Below, piece by piece: positions 38,093 to 47,135 of a stretch of 47,233 nt of DNA. The stretch is from JBJKRF01 sp046704785 (lineage in GTDB: Bacteria; Chloroflexota; Anaerolineae; Anaerolineales; Villigracilaceae), in NCBI GenBank assembly GCA_046704785.1, contig JBJKRF010000092.1:1-47233 (forward strand), written 5' to 3'. The notes below the pieces were generated by a model that saw only the letters and a list, made by a program, of their open reading frames with translations, was not told the DNA's origin and did no database searches. How positions within the stretch are numbered: position 1 is the stretch's first letter; every line of letters begins with the position of its first letter. Made by a program: the position numbers and the translations under genes.

Positions 38093-40099
38093 TTACTCCT
38101 TCAACCGCTCCGCCACCAGTTCGGCTACGTCCGACACCTGCATGGAAGCGTCGTCCGCCTTGGAAGCATCGTTCATCATCACCATGCAGAACGGACAGGC
38201 AACGGCCAGCGTCTGCGCACCGCTGGCTTTGGCCTCCGCGTAGCGCGTTTTGTTGATCGACGCCGTGCCCGGCTGCTCTTCCTTCCACATCTGCGCGCCG
38301 CCCGCGCCGCAGCAGAAGGACTGAGCCCCATGACGCGGCATCTCGATCACCTCCAACCCGGCAGACTTCAAATCCGCGCGTGGCGGCTCGAAGACGCCGT
38401 TGTGCCGTCCCAGGTAACAAGGGTCATGGAACGTGACCGTTCCCCCCGCCGATGAGTCGTCAGACCATTGAATTTTTCCCGCCCCAACCAGTTCGCTGAT
38501 GAACTGCGTGTGGTGCAGCACCTCGTAATTTCCACCGAAAGCCGGATACTCGTTCTTGAGCGTGTGCAGACAATGCGGGCAGGTGGTCACGATGCGCAAC
38601 GGACCTGGCAACCCGGCTGCCACTTCGTTCAAAACCGCCACGTTCTGTGAAGCCAAAGCGAAGAAGATGTCTTCACGCCCGGCGCGGCGCGCCGAATCGC
38701 CTGTACAGGACTCGTCCCGCCCAAGCACGGCGTAGTTCACGCCTGCCGCTTTCAAGATTTTGGCAAAGGCGCGGGCCGTCTTCTGCGCGCGCGGGTCGGT
38801 GGCCGGGGCGCAGCCCACCCACCACAGCACCTCCGGCGTTGGGTTCCGGGCAACGCTCGGCACGTCCAACCCCTCGGCCCACTGCATACGGTCGGCCTGG
38901 CTGACGCTCCACGGGTTGGCGTTGCGCTCCATGCCCTTGAAGGCATTCTCCAGTTGTTTCGGGAAGTTGCTCTCCATCAGCGCCAGGTTGCGGCGGATGT
39001 CCAAAATGTCACGCATGGGCTCGTTGCCCACTGGGCAGATGTCCACGCAGGCGCCACACGAGGTGCAGGCCCAAATCGCCTCGGCGGGAATCAGATCGAG
39101 AAGCGGACGCTGCATCCCGCCGCCCTGATTGAAATGATAGCGTTTGTTGATCTCCAACGCCGCCGGGCTAAGCACCTTGCCGGTGTTGTATGCCGGGCAA
39201 ACCTCCTGGCAGCGGAAACACATGATGCAGGCGTAGGCGTCCACAATCTGCTCGTAGCCCAGGTCGCTGACCGTTGCCGCGCCAAATTGCTCGATGGATT
39301 GGTCGTCCAGGTCGATATAGTCCAACGCGCCGATGGATTTGCGTTCCGGCTTGAGCGCAAAGTTGATGGGCGCGAAAAACAGGTGCAGGTGTTTGGTGTA
39401 GGGGAAATAGGGCAGGAAGGCCACCACCGCGCCCAGCGACAGCCAGAACATGAGATGCTCGCCGAAGACCAGCGCAGCCGGATTCGTATGCCCCCATAGC
39501 CGGGCCAGCGTTGAAGCAAACGGCTCCCAACGGTCGGCGCTGCCGTTAAACGCCAGGGTGAAGGATTCGCCCAACAGGTGGGCCGTATTGTGCAGGAAGA
39601 TGAAACCCGCCACGATGGCCGAATCGCGGCTGATGCCGGAACGCGCCTTCGGGTCGAGCAACGTCGATTCGCGTGTGGAAAGGGAATCGGGGCGTAAGAC
39701 AAAACGGCGTATTTCCATCCCCACGATTCCCACCAAAATAGCGATATTCCCCACATCAGCCATTAGACGGTACGCATCCCCAAATCCGCCCGCCGACTGC
39801 AACAGGCGCAAACCGGTGTACCCGTAGAGCAAATCTGAGATGTTGATCAGCAGGAAGATCATGAACCCCCAGGCGATCAAACCGTGCAACAGACTGGCGC
39901 CCAGCCGGAAGCGCAGCACCGGTTGCAAGGTGACAAATTTATACAGTGCGCGCGCCGCTTTGCGCCGCACCAGTTTCCAGTTCGGGCGACCCTGGGCGGC
40001 GGCGATATGATCGAGAATGCGCTTCACGCCCCGCCAGGTGAAATATAACGAGATGACCACAGCCACGGCGAACAGGATTTTTTCGAGCGGTGTCAGCAT
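38093..40099 (-). CDS. Membrane-bound HdrD/EMO-like Fe-S oxidoreductase
   Basis: A 668-aa fusion of a cytochrome-b-like membrane part with a heterodisulfide-reductase-D-like part. Residues 1-~245 hold about five helices with His residues fit for heme b (LLHGLIAWGF, HNTAHLL, KHLHLF). Two 4Fe-4S clusters follow: Cys291, 294, 297, 301 and Cys345, 348, 351, 355. Two Cys-rich CCG-type domains end the protein (VGCAPATD, CPHCLHTL, HDPCYLG, FCCGAGGAQMW). This is the layout of EtfAB:menaquinone oxidoreductase (EMO/DUF224) and GlpC-like enzymes, so electron flow to quinone from an ETF or lactate-type donor is likely. No etf genes are near. Confidence 0.85.
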   Translation of the reverse strand: MLTPLEKILFAVAVVISLYFTWRGVKRILDHIAAAQGRPNWKLVRRKAARALYKFVTLQPVLRFRLGASLLHGLIAWGFMIFLLINISDLLYGYTGLRLLQSAGGFGDAYRLMADVGNIAILVGIVGMEIRRFVLRPDSLSTRESTLLDPKARSGISRDSAIVAGFIFLHNTAHLLGESFTLAFNGSADRWEPFASTLARLWGHTNPAALVFGEHLMFWLSLGAVVAFLPYFPYTKHLHLFFAPINFALKPERKSIGALDYIDLDDQSIEQFGAATVSDLGYEQIVDAYACIMCFRCQEVCPAYNTGKVLSPAALEINKRYHFNQGGGMQRPLLDLIPAEAIWACTSCGACVDICPVGNEPMRDILDIRRNLALMESNFPKQLENAFKGMERNANPWSVSQADRMQWAEGLDVPSVARNPTPEVLWWVGCAPATDPRAQKTARAFAKILKAAGVNYAVLGRDESCTGDSARRAGREDIFFALASQNVAVLNEVAAGLPGPLRIVTTCPHCLHTLKNEYPAFGGNYEVLHHTQFISELVGAGKIQWSDDSSAGGTVTFHDPCYLGRHNGVFEPPRADLKSAGLEVIEMPRHGAQSFCCGAGGAQMWKEEQPGTASINKTRYAEAKASGAQTLAVACPFCMVMMNDASKADDASMQVSDVAELVAERLKE

Positions 40100-40226
40100 G
40101 ATCCCTCCACAGAAACTGGCGCGCGGGAGGGTGTCTCTACACACGTTCTCCCACGCAAGCGTGAGATATGCACTTCTTTAGTTTAGCATAGGCTGCGCAA
40201 GCAACATGCAATCCCCCACCGAACCG

Positions 40227-41867
40227 TCATTGACTGATGGCATTAACATAATCGACCGCCCCCGGACAACTCTGATCCAACAATGGAGAGACCGTGGCCC
40301 AGTCGAGGGGCGAATCAGGGTGATAAGCGCTTTTGAGCGCGTCCCACAGGCAGCCGGCCCCGGCGTTGTAGTTGACCAGTGTAAACCGCCACATGTCTTC
40401 ATAAGAGACATTGGCGCCTGGCGCACTCCCGGTGACGTTTTGAACGACCTGACCGGCCTGCTCACAATTGGCAAGCAGTGTGTGTGCGAAGACGCCCACG
40501 CTGAAATCGGCCCGCGACAAGTCCAACCCAAAGGGACAGTCGGAGCAGGAGGCGTTCACTGTGCGGATTAAGGCACCGCGCAACAAGGCCTGTTGGGAAG
40601 ATTTCAGATTGGCGTACCCCTTTTTCTTGCAAACCGACTGATCGAGTACCAGCGGGCAGAACTGGTCGTAGAACGAAGGATTCCACAGCAGCGCCGTATC
40701 TGCGCCATTTTCGGTCAACTGACCCAGGCCCACGTCTTTGCTGTCACGGAACACGCCCGGCCAGAACTGGCTCTCGCGGCTGAACAGGTTCTTGAGCAGT
40801 TGAGCAGGCACCTCGGTATCCTGCGCCACATTGAAGATCAAACCGTCAAAACGATTCTGCCACTCGTCCACGATGGGTTTGGCCGCATCGAGCCCGCATT
40901 GGCTGACGGAGCCATCGGGCAGGACGCCGTGATCGTCACAGGCGCTGATATCCACCACGCCCTGTGTAATCAGATTCCCGGCCAGGTATTCGTAGGGGAT
41001 GCTGGAAGCCAGGTCAGCCGCGGATGTGGGCGTCGTCAACCAATTCGGCAACCCGTCCGTGGGCGGGAAGGCCTCCCAGGTCTGCGCACACGAAGCCACC
41101 GGTGCCCCCGTCCACTGCGAACTGAACACGTAGACATAGTAACGCGACGTCAGGCGTTCGCTGTCGTTCTTGCTATCGTCAACAACGCGGACGAGCGCAT
41201 CGAAAATCTGGCTACTATCGCCGTAAGACGAATTCGCCCAGAACTGCATGTGAATGCCTCGATCTGATGTGGTTTGAAGATTGAAATCGCAGTGATCCCC
41301 CTTACAGGAAAACGGATCATTCCCGGCAATCCCCTGAATACCGGTAATCGACTCGTTCGGCAACGGCTCACTGGCCTTCATCACAAGCGTCGGCTGTTGG
41401 GTACACCAACCGTCCGGATCAGGGTTGCAACCTTTGAGCGAAAGATACACCTCTGGGGGCGGCAGCTTGACCACCACCTCCTTCTGTGCAGGCTTCGAGC
41501 CAACCGCCTGCAAATAGAAACCCGCGCATAGCGTCGTATCGTCCTGGCTGCACGGCTGAGAATTTGCCTTCCAAGCGTCGAAAACGTCAGAACCGCAGTT
41601 ATTGTAAACGTCGTCGTCGGTAGGCAAGTCATCGTGATCGACCGTGAAATCACAACTGACCTGATTATCCTGCCAACTTACCAACCACCACTCGTACAGA
41701 GTGTAATTCACCTTGACGGTCGTATAACGATCCGGCCCCCGGGGGGTTGGCAACGGTGCAGACGCAGCCTTAACAGAACCAGCCTTGAGAAGTAATCCAC
41801 TCAGGGAAAACAGCACAAAGCTGATCATGATCATCGATACAAGACGAAGAAAGTGTAGTCCCCGCAT
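40227..41867 (-). CDS. Secreted lytic-transglycosylase-like protein
   Basis: A 546-aa exported protein. Residues 1-~33 are a signal peptide (FVLFSLSGLLLKAGSVKA). Residues ~35-330 are Cys-rich, beta-type extracellular sequence with several likely disulfides and no recognised domain. The C-terminal ~200 residues resemble the SLT fold: the catalytic Glu in LFSRESQFWPG, VGLGQLTENG and NYNAGAGCLWDAL. It would cleave peptidoglycan or a related glycan, which is notable if this lineage has thin or atypical wall. I chose ATG 41867 for the signal peptide; the longer frame crosses the 24-bp palindrome. Confidence 0.78.
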   Translation of the reverse strand: MRGLHFLRLVSMIMISFVLFSLSGLLLKAGSVKAASAPLPTPRGPDRYTTVKVNYTLYEWWLVSWQDNQVSCDFTVDHDDLPTDDDVYNNCGSDVFDAWKANSQPCSQDDTTLCAGFYLQAVGSKPAQKEVVVKLPPPEVYLSLKGCNPDPDGWCTQQPTLVMKASEPLPNESITGIQGIAGNDPFSCKGDHCDFNLQTTSDRGIHMQFWANSSYGDSSQIFDALVRVVDDSKNDSERLTSRYYVYVFSSQWTGAPVASCAQTWEAFPPTDGLPNWLTTPTSAADLASSIPYEYLAGNLITQGVVDISACDDHGVLPDGSVSQCGLDAAKPIVDEWQNRFDGLIFNVAQDTEVPAQLLKNLFSRESQFWPGVFRDSKDVGLGQLTENGADTALLWNPSFYDQFCPLVLDQSVCKKKGYANLKSSQQALLRGALIRTVNASCSDCPFGLDLSRADFSVGVFAHTLLANCEQAGQVVQNVTGSAPGANVSYEDMWRFTLVNYNAGAGCLWDALKSAYHPDSPLDWATVSPLLDQSCPGAVDYVNAISQ

Positions 41868-42143
41868 ATGCTGAAGAATCCGTCCCAATAGTATACCGGA
41901 CTTGTCGAATATTTGCACAAATTGGTATCCCCCAATTTTACTGCACCTGGCAGCGATTCTTGGGTTCTTTGGGGGTTCCCGTGGTAAGGGAGTGTGGGGG
42001 TGTAAGCGGCGCTTACAAGTGAAATTCTTGCCTACGTGTGCCTGCATTGGGCCGCAGGCACACGTAGGCAAGAATTTTTCGCCACGATTTTCCCTTCCGG
42101 TTTATCTGGGTCAGGATATTCCATTCACTTATCCTACGACCCG
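41868..42143. other. Intergenic region with G-rich tract and hairpins
   Basis: Downstream of the VOC genes on the minus strand and upstream of the transglycosylase gene. It contains a TATACT-like box near 41880-41905, a G/T-rich tract (about 41950-42000), a GTAAGC/GCTTAC hairpin (42002-42016) and the 24-bp palindrome at 42022-42077. No coding signal. Confidence 0.5.
42022..42077. repeat. Perfect 24-bp inverted repeat
   Basis: The left arm 42022-42045 (AAATTCTTGCC...GTGCCTGC) is the exact reverse complement of the right arm 42054-42077, around an 8-nt loop. On the plus strand it is followed by TT, on the minus strand by no T tract, so it is not a clear terminator for the minus-strand VOC genes. 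It may be a mini palindromic repeat. Confidence 0.85.
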
Positions 42144-42497
42144 TTAATCAAACTGGACCAGCTCGATCAGGTTTCCTGCCGGATCATGAAACATGACCCA
42201 GTGCGCCCCGTTGCCTGACTCCTGGCCCCAAGGCAGACTCACCCCGTGCGCCTCGAGCCGCTCAACGGAGCTGGTCAGGTCATCGACGGCGATAGCCAGG
42301 AGCGGGAAACGCGCCGGGACGGTATCCTGTGCAACGCCAGGTTTGCCTTGCATGATAGCCAGGAGGCTGCCGCCCAGATCGAAGTGGGGCGCATGCCCAT
42401 GGATGCTGAGCGGCAACCCAATCACATCACGGTAAAAATGAGCCGTCGTGGGCACATCTTCTGCCCATAACGTGACCACAGCCAGACGCGGCGTCAT
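42144..42497 (-). CDS. VOC family (glyoxalase/bleomycin resistance/dioxygenase) protein
   Basis: A 117-aa protein with a pair of beta-alpha-beta-beta-beta units: VVTLWAEDVPTTAHFYRDVIGLPL at residues about 7-30 and WVMFHDPAGNLIELVQFD at the C-terminus (Glu near 113 is a metal-ligand position). The substrate cannot be told; members include glyoxalases, fosfomycin and bleomycin resistance proteins and dioxygenases. It overlaps the upstream VOC gene by 4 nt (ATGA), so the two may make a heterodimer. Confidence 0.85.
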   Translation of the reverse strand: MTPRLAVVTLWAEDVPTTAHFYRDVIGLPLSIHGHAPHFDLGGSLLAIMQGKPGVAQDTVPARFPLLAIAVDDLTSSVERLEAHGVSLPWGQESGNGAHWVMFHDPAGNLIELVQFD

Positions 42498-42922
42498 CGA
42501 TCCCCGGTCAGTTGCAGACTTGTCGGCCCGTACTCCATCAATTCAATGGAATTACCATCCGGGTCGTTGATCCAGGCCTGACGCGAGTTATCCATACCGG
42601 TGCTAATTGCCGACACGTCCACGCCACGCGCTTTCAAGGTCTCACAGAACGAGTCCAAGCCGGTAACCTCCAGGCAGAAATGTTTGTAGCGTGTTCCCGC
42701 CGTCAGGGCTTCCACCTTACCGCCCCATTGTTTGACGGCCAGTTCCTGGTCGAAGACCTCGATGAAGGTGGAGTTTCCACATTCGAAGTAGTGACCGAAC
42801 GGCTGCCCCTCATCGTTGTGCAGCGTGAATTTGATCTTCATGCCAAGCTTGTTCACGTAAAAGTCGATAGTACGTTCAAGGTCGTTGGTAAAAAAATTGA
42901 GGTGCGCTAATTGGCGAATCAT
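42494..42922 (-). CDS. VOC family (glyoxalase-like) protein
   Basis: A 142-aa VOC-fold protein: LAHLNFFTNDLERTIDFYVNKLGM at about 5-28 with His7, GHYFECGNSTFIEVFDQE with Glu near 55, KHFCLEVTGLDSF with a His, and INDPDGNSIELMEY with Glu near 128. The His/Glu/His/Glu set matches a metal site of the glyoxalase I or dioxygenase type. GAAGGT is upstream of the ATG, and a TATACT (42961-42956) may be the promoter. It is the first gene of a two-gene unit. Confidence 0.87.
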   Translation of the reverse strand: MIRQLAHLNFFTNDLERTIDFYVNKLGMKIKFTLHNDEGQPFGHYFECGNSTFIEVFDQELAVKQWGGKVEALTAGTRYKHFCLEVTGLDSFCETLKARGVDVSAISTGMDNSRQAWINDPDGNSIELMEYGPTSLQLTGDR

Positions 42923-42966
42923 TCGGTTTTACCTTCTTTCTCAAAGTTTGCCTTAAGTATACCCAT

Positions 42967-43043
42967 CGCGGTCACAAATTGCACTTTTTCCCGAAGGACC
43001 CCTGGAGGCTGTATCGAGCAGGAAGGCACAATTTGTGACCGCG
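42967..43043. repeat. 77-bp mini inverted-repeat element upstream of the VOC genes
   Basis: CGCGGTCACAAATTG (42967-42981) is the exact reverse complement of CAATTTGTGACCGCG (43029-43043), with 47 nt between. The size, terminal repeat layout and a CTTTTTCCCGAA core resemble the elements at 25243-25326 and 29864-29951, but the termini differ. One arm lies just upstream of the TATACT box of the VOC unit, so it might also bind a regulator. Confidence 0.65.
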
Positions 43044-43068
43044 GGCATTCTATAAAACGTGCAGCCGA

Positions 43069-45081
43069 CTACCCCGCCGTTACCGGTTCCATCTCTTCTT
43101 GTTTCTTGAACTGGCTCATATACAGGTTGTAATAGAAGCCGCGCCGCGCCAACAATTCTTCATGCCTGCCACGTTCGACGATCTCACCGCCGTTGACTAC
43201 CAGAATCAGGTCGGCATTGCGGATGGTGCTCAAACGGTGGGCAATGACGAAGGCCGTACGGCCCTTAAGCAGTTCGATAAAAGCCTGTTGGATGACGCGC
43301 TCGGTGCGCGTGTCGACGCTGGAAGTGGCCTCGTCCAGAATCAGGATGCGCGGGTCTGCTAATGCAGCACGAGCGATGGACAACAACTGGCGCTGTCCCT
43401 GGCTCAGGCCAGAACCGCGTTCCCCCAACACCGTCTCGTATTTTTGCGGCAGGCGCTCGATAAAGCTGTCGGCGTGAGCCAATCTGGCCGCCGCCAGCAC
43501 CTCCTCGTCGGTGGCGCTGGGGCGTCCGAAGCGGATGTTCTCCATCACGCTGGCGCTGAACAGGAAGGTATCCTGCAAAACGATGCCAATCTGTTTGCGC
43601 AGCGACTCCAACACCACATCCCGCACATCGATCTCGTCGATACGAACGGCGCCCTGGGTCACATCCCAGAAACGCGGCAGCAGGTTGGCGATCGTCGTCT
43701 TACCGGCGCCCGTCGGACCCACCAACGCAATAGTCTGTCCCGGCGCGGCAGCAAAGCTGACATCCTTGAGCACCGGTTCTCCGAGCTTGTACTCCGCCGA
43801 AACGTGGTCGAACTCGACCTTGCCCACAATCTGCGGCATCGTCATTGCGTTGGCTTTGTTTTGGACGCTGGGCGTCTCGTCAAGGATGCCGAAGATGCGT
43901 TCGGCGCCGGCGATGGCATTCTGGATATTGGTCCACAGGATGGCAATTTGCTGAATGGGTTGGTTGAAACGCTGGACGTAAGCCAGGAAGGTCACCACCA
44001 ACCCGAACGTGACCGTCGTGCCAAGCAGAGTCTGGCCTTTGAGCATGTACCAGCCGCCCACGCCAGTGACGATCGCCAATGCCACGTAGCCCAACGCTTC
44101 CAAGGTTGGGGAAAGCGCTGCCGTGAACGAAACGGCGCGGATGTTGGCATCACGGTTGGCCGCGTTGACACCCTTGAACTGTTCGATGTTCTCCTCAGCA
44201 CGGTTGAAAGCCTGCACCTCGCGCACCGCGGCAAAACCCTCCTGCAGCTCGGCGTTGACGTTGCCAATCTCCTTACGGCTGGTGCGGAAGGCCTTGCGCG
44301 CCTGATCTGAGAAGTAAATGGTCGCCAGCAGCATGAGCGGCGAAACCGCCAGCGAGAGTAACGCAAAAGGCGGATTACTGGCAATCATGCTGTAAGCCAC
44401 CCAGACGAGCAGCAGGATTCCGCTGAACACGTTGACCAACGCAAACGAAATCGCCTGCTCGATAGCGCTGGTGTCGTTGGTAATGCGACTCATCAAGTCG
44501 CCGGCTTCATTCTCGGTGTAATATCCCAACGAAAGTTGGTGCAAACGCTCAAAGACTTCCACGCGCAGCGCGCGCAACACGTGTTGCCCCGACCACGACA
44601 TGGTGAAGAACGTCAGGCCGTTGAGCAAAGAACCCACAATGAACAGAACGACCGTGATTGCGATCATGCGTACCAGCCCAGCATCGCGGTCGGTATTGGT
44701 CATGGCAGTCAACGCCGGGGAGACGAAGCCGCCGAAACGGTAGGCGCTGGCGATAATCCATTGCGTGCCCGATAGCGTCGCAGGGTCCGCCGTCATCCAG
44801 CAGACGGACTCAGAGTTCGTCGCCTGAGTGGAGGCTGCGGTGGAGAAAGAATCGAACTGGCTGGCCCCCATCGGCACCAGGAAACAGTCCGTGGCCTGCC
44901 CGATCAGTTCAGGCGTAGTGACCTGCGTCCAGGTAGCGATGACCACGAACACAACAGCCAGCAAAATCGCGGGCCAGAAACGTCCAAAGTAAAGACCCAA
45001 ACGGCCAAGCGTATCGCTCAGGCTTCGGGGCTTGATCGTGTCCTGGTTGAGTAAGCGGGATTGTCCGCCGCCAAACATCAT
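43069..45081 (-). CDS. ABC exporter half-transporter, catalytically complete NBD
   Basis: A 670-aa fused permease-ATPase of the MsbA/LmrA/TM288 type. Residues about 30-390 are the six-helix domain, with a ~90-residue extracytoplasmic insert after the first helix (polar, with Cys in DCFLVPM and VCWMTA). The ATPase domain has Walker A GPTGAGKTT, signature LSQGQRQ, Walker B ILILDEATSSVD with catalytic Glu, and switch His in VIAHRLST. It starts 3 nt after the partner's stop, and GAGGAG at the end of that gene is its ribosome binding site. Drug or lipid export is the family role; the substrate is unknown. Confidence 0.92.
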   Translation of the reverse strand: MMFGGGQSRLLNQDTIKPRSLSDTLGRLGLYFGRFWPAILLAVVFVVIATWTQVTTPELIGQATDCFLVPMGASQFDSFSTAASTQATNSESVCWMTADPATLSGTQWIIASAYRFGGFVSPALTAMTNTDRDAGLVRMIAITVVLFIVGSLLNGLTFFTMSWSGQHVLRALRVEVFERLHQLSLGYYTENEAGDLMSRITNDTSAIEQAISFALVNVFSGILLLVWVAYSMIASNPPFALLSLAVSPLMLLATIYFSDQARKAFRTSRKEIGNVNAELQEGFAAVREVQAFNRAEENIEQFKGVNAANRDANIRAVSFTAALSPTLEALGYVALAIVTGVGGWYMLKGQTLLGTTVTFGLVVTFLAYVQRFNQPIQQIAILWTNIQNAIAGAERIFGILDETPSVQNKANAMTMPQIVGKVEFDHVSAEYKLGEPVLKDVSFAAAPGQTIALVGPTGAGKTTIANLLPRFWDVTQGAVRIDEIDVRDVVLESLRKQIGIVLQDTFLFSASVMENIRFGRPSATDEEVLAAARLAHADSFIERLPQKYETVLGERGSGLSQGQRQLLSIARAALADPRILILDEATSSVDTRTERVIQQAFIELLKGRTAFVIAHRLSTIRNADLILVVNGGEIVERGRHEELLARRGFYYNLYMSQFKKQEEMEPVTAG

Positions 45082-45084
45082 GGC

Positions 45085-47043
45085 TTAATTCTCCTCGAGC
45101 GCAGCTTCAGTCTCGTGCGCCAGAATTTGCGAGTTGTAAATCTCGGCATAAATCGGATCGTTTTCCATCAAATCAGCGTGCTTCCCGATGGCAACCACCT
45201 CGCCCTTATCCAACACCAGAATCTTGTCGGCTGTCATGATCGTACTGATGCGCTGGGCAATGACAAAGGAAGTGCGACCCTCCATCAGCTTATCGAGCGC
45301 TCCCTGGATGAGTGATTCGGTCGTCAGGTCGACAGCGCTGGTCGAGTCGTCCAAAATCAGGATGTGTGGATTGAGCAGCAGCGCCCGGGCGATGGCGATG
45401 CGCTGCTTCTGCCCACCCGAAAGCGTGGTACCGCGCTCACCGACGTGTGTATCGTATCCCTCCGGGAAAGACAGGATGAAGTCGTGGGCCTGCGCGGCCT
45501 TTGCGGCAGCAATCACGTCCTCGTCGCTGGCTCCTGGGCGGCCAAAAGCGATGTTCTCACGAATGGTGCCACTGAACAAGGTTGTCTCTTGCAGCACAAT
45601 GCCAATCTGCTTGCGCAGTGAGTCGAGCTTCACATCGCGCAAATCATGGCCGTCGATGGTGATCTGGCCCTCGGTTGGGTCATAGAAGCGCGGCAGCAGG
45701 TTGATGATGGTGCTCTTACCGGAACCGGTTGCTCCCAACAGGGCAATGCGTTCGCCGGGGTTGGCCTCGAAGCTCACGGCATTCAGCACCGGGGCGCCTC
45801 CGCCAAAATAGCGGAAGGTCACATTCTCGAAACGGACGCGGCCCTGCACGTCGGGCAAATCAATCGCGTCCGGCTTGTCTACGATGTCCGACTTGGCATC
45901 CAGGATTTCGAAGATGCGGTCGGCAGACGCAGCGGCCTGCCCGAACTGGGTGATGATGAAGCCGAGTTGCGCCACCGGGAAAAACAGGTAAACCAGGTAG
46001 AGCGAGAATTCCTGCCATTCGCCGAGCGTCAACGTGCCGGTGATGATCTGTTTGCCGCCCACGTACAGGATGGCAGCCTGCCCCAGGTTGGCGATCATGA
46101 AGATGATGGGAAACAGGAATGCGAACAACTCGGCCACGTGGATGGCCTGCCCCATCAGGTCGTCTGCGGCAAAACGGAATTTGACCTGCTCCTGCTTCTC
46201 ACGCGTAAAGGCCTGCACCACCTTGATGCCTGCCAGGTTCTCCTGCAGGATGGTGTTCAGCGTGGACAGCTTGATCTGCACTTTGCGGAACATCGGCTGG
46301 GCGGCGGCGCTGAAGATCATGAACATCACCAGCGCGACGGGCAGGATGGGCATGGCCGTCCAGGCCAGGGTGACGTTGGTGGCGAACAGGATGATCACCG
46401 TCCCCGCCAGCAGGATGACCGCGCCGACGAGTTGCAGCAAGCCCTGGCCGATGAACAAACGCACTTTTTCCACGTCGTCTGTGGCGCGGATCATCAACTG
46501 TCCGGTCTGGTTTTTGTCATGGTAGGAGAATGACAATTTCTGGATTTTGGCATACAGGTCATTGCGCATGTCGTAAGCCACATGCTGCGAATTGCGTTCC
46601 GCCCAATAAGCCTGCAAAAAGGCAAAGATGCCCCGCAACACCGCAAAGATCAGGATTGCGACGACAGCGGTGATCAACATATTCGGCGCGCCGTCTAAAT
46701 TCGCATTCAACTGTGTTACAAGCTGCGTCTGCGTCCAGTTGGACGGGTAATCGAGCGCCGCCAAAATCTTCGGCAAGGCCTGGGCGGCATACGCTGACGG
46801 AATCTGCTTGAGCGCCTGGAGCACCTGGTCGGCAACGTAGCCCTGGGTCACCGCATCGATAATCCTACCGATCATGGTGGGGACGGCCAATTGCGCGAGC
46901 GTCGCAATCAACAGAAAAATATACGGTAAAGCGGCTTCTCGTCCGTAACGAGCCAGGTACTGGATCGCTCGTCCAACGGAACCATTTCCCGATGAACGGT
47001 TCCGACGGCTACGAAAAGCGGGTCGAGAGACAGAGGCTTGCAT
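45085..47043 (-). CDS. ABC exporter half-transporter, degenerate NBD
   Basis: A 652-aa partner of the exporter encoded just downstream. Six-helix domain at about 40-410, then an ATPase domain with Walker A GATGSGKST and a normal signature LSGGQKQ. Walker B reads ILILDDSTSAVD (Asp in place of the catalytic Glu) and the switch region reads VIAQRIST (Gln in place of His). These two changes define the degenerate nucleotide site of heterodimers such as TM287/288 and LmrCD. The ATG at 47043 has GAAAGGA 6 nt upstream; the frame above it is low-complexity and was rejected. Confidence 0.93.
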   Translation of the reverse strand: MQASVSRPAFRSRRNRSSGNGSVGRAIQYLARYGREAALPYIFLLIATLAQLAVPTMIGRIIDAVTQGYVADQVLQALKQIPSAYAAQALPKILAALDYPSNWTQTQLVTQLNANLDGAPNMLITAVVAILIFAVLRGIFAFLQAYWAERNSQHVAYDMRNDLYAKIQKLSFSYHDKNQTGQLMIRATDDVEKVRLFIGQGLLQLVGAVILLAGTVIILFATNVTLAWTAMPILPVALVMFMIFSAAAQPMFRKVQIKLSTLNTILQENLAGIKVVQAFTREKQEQVKFRFAADDLMGQAIHVAELFAFLFPIIFMIANLGQAAILYVGGKQIITGTLTLGEWQEFSLYLVYLFFPVAQLGFIITQFGQAAASADRIFEILDAKSDIVDKPDAIDLPDVQGRVRFENVTFRYFGGGAPVLNAVSFEANPGERIALLGATGSGKSTIINLLPRFYDPTEGQITIDGHDLRDVKLDSLRKQIGIVLQETTLFSGTIRENIAFGRPGASDEDVIAAAKAAQAHDFILSFPEGYDTHVGERGTTLSGGQKQRIAIARALLLNPHILILDDSTSAVDLTTESLIQGALDKLMEGRTSFVIAQRISTIMTADKILVLDKGEVVAIGKHADLMENDPIYAEIYNSQILAHETEAALEEN

Positions 47044-47103
47044 AGAAATCCTTTCAACGGAAAAGGAGCAGGAAACCCTGCTATTTAATATGGATTCTTC
47101 TCT

Positions 47104-47135
47104 GGGAATTAGTGGGATGAAGCAGATTTGTTGGG
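47104..47135 (+). repeat. Short dispersed repeat, copy 2
   Basis: The core GGGAATTAGTGGGATGAAG, followed by CAGATTTGTTGGG, matches copy 1 at 37272-37302. It lies upstream of the ABC exporter operon on the minus strand, next to the low-complexity contig end. Confidence 0.5.

Noticed and set aside
43444..44310. Long plus-strand frames opposite the ABC exporter genes
   Set aside because: They mirror conserved ATPase and membrane codons of the real minus-strand genes and have no family similarity.
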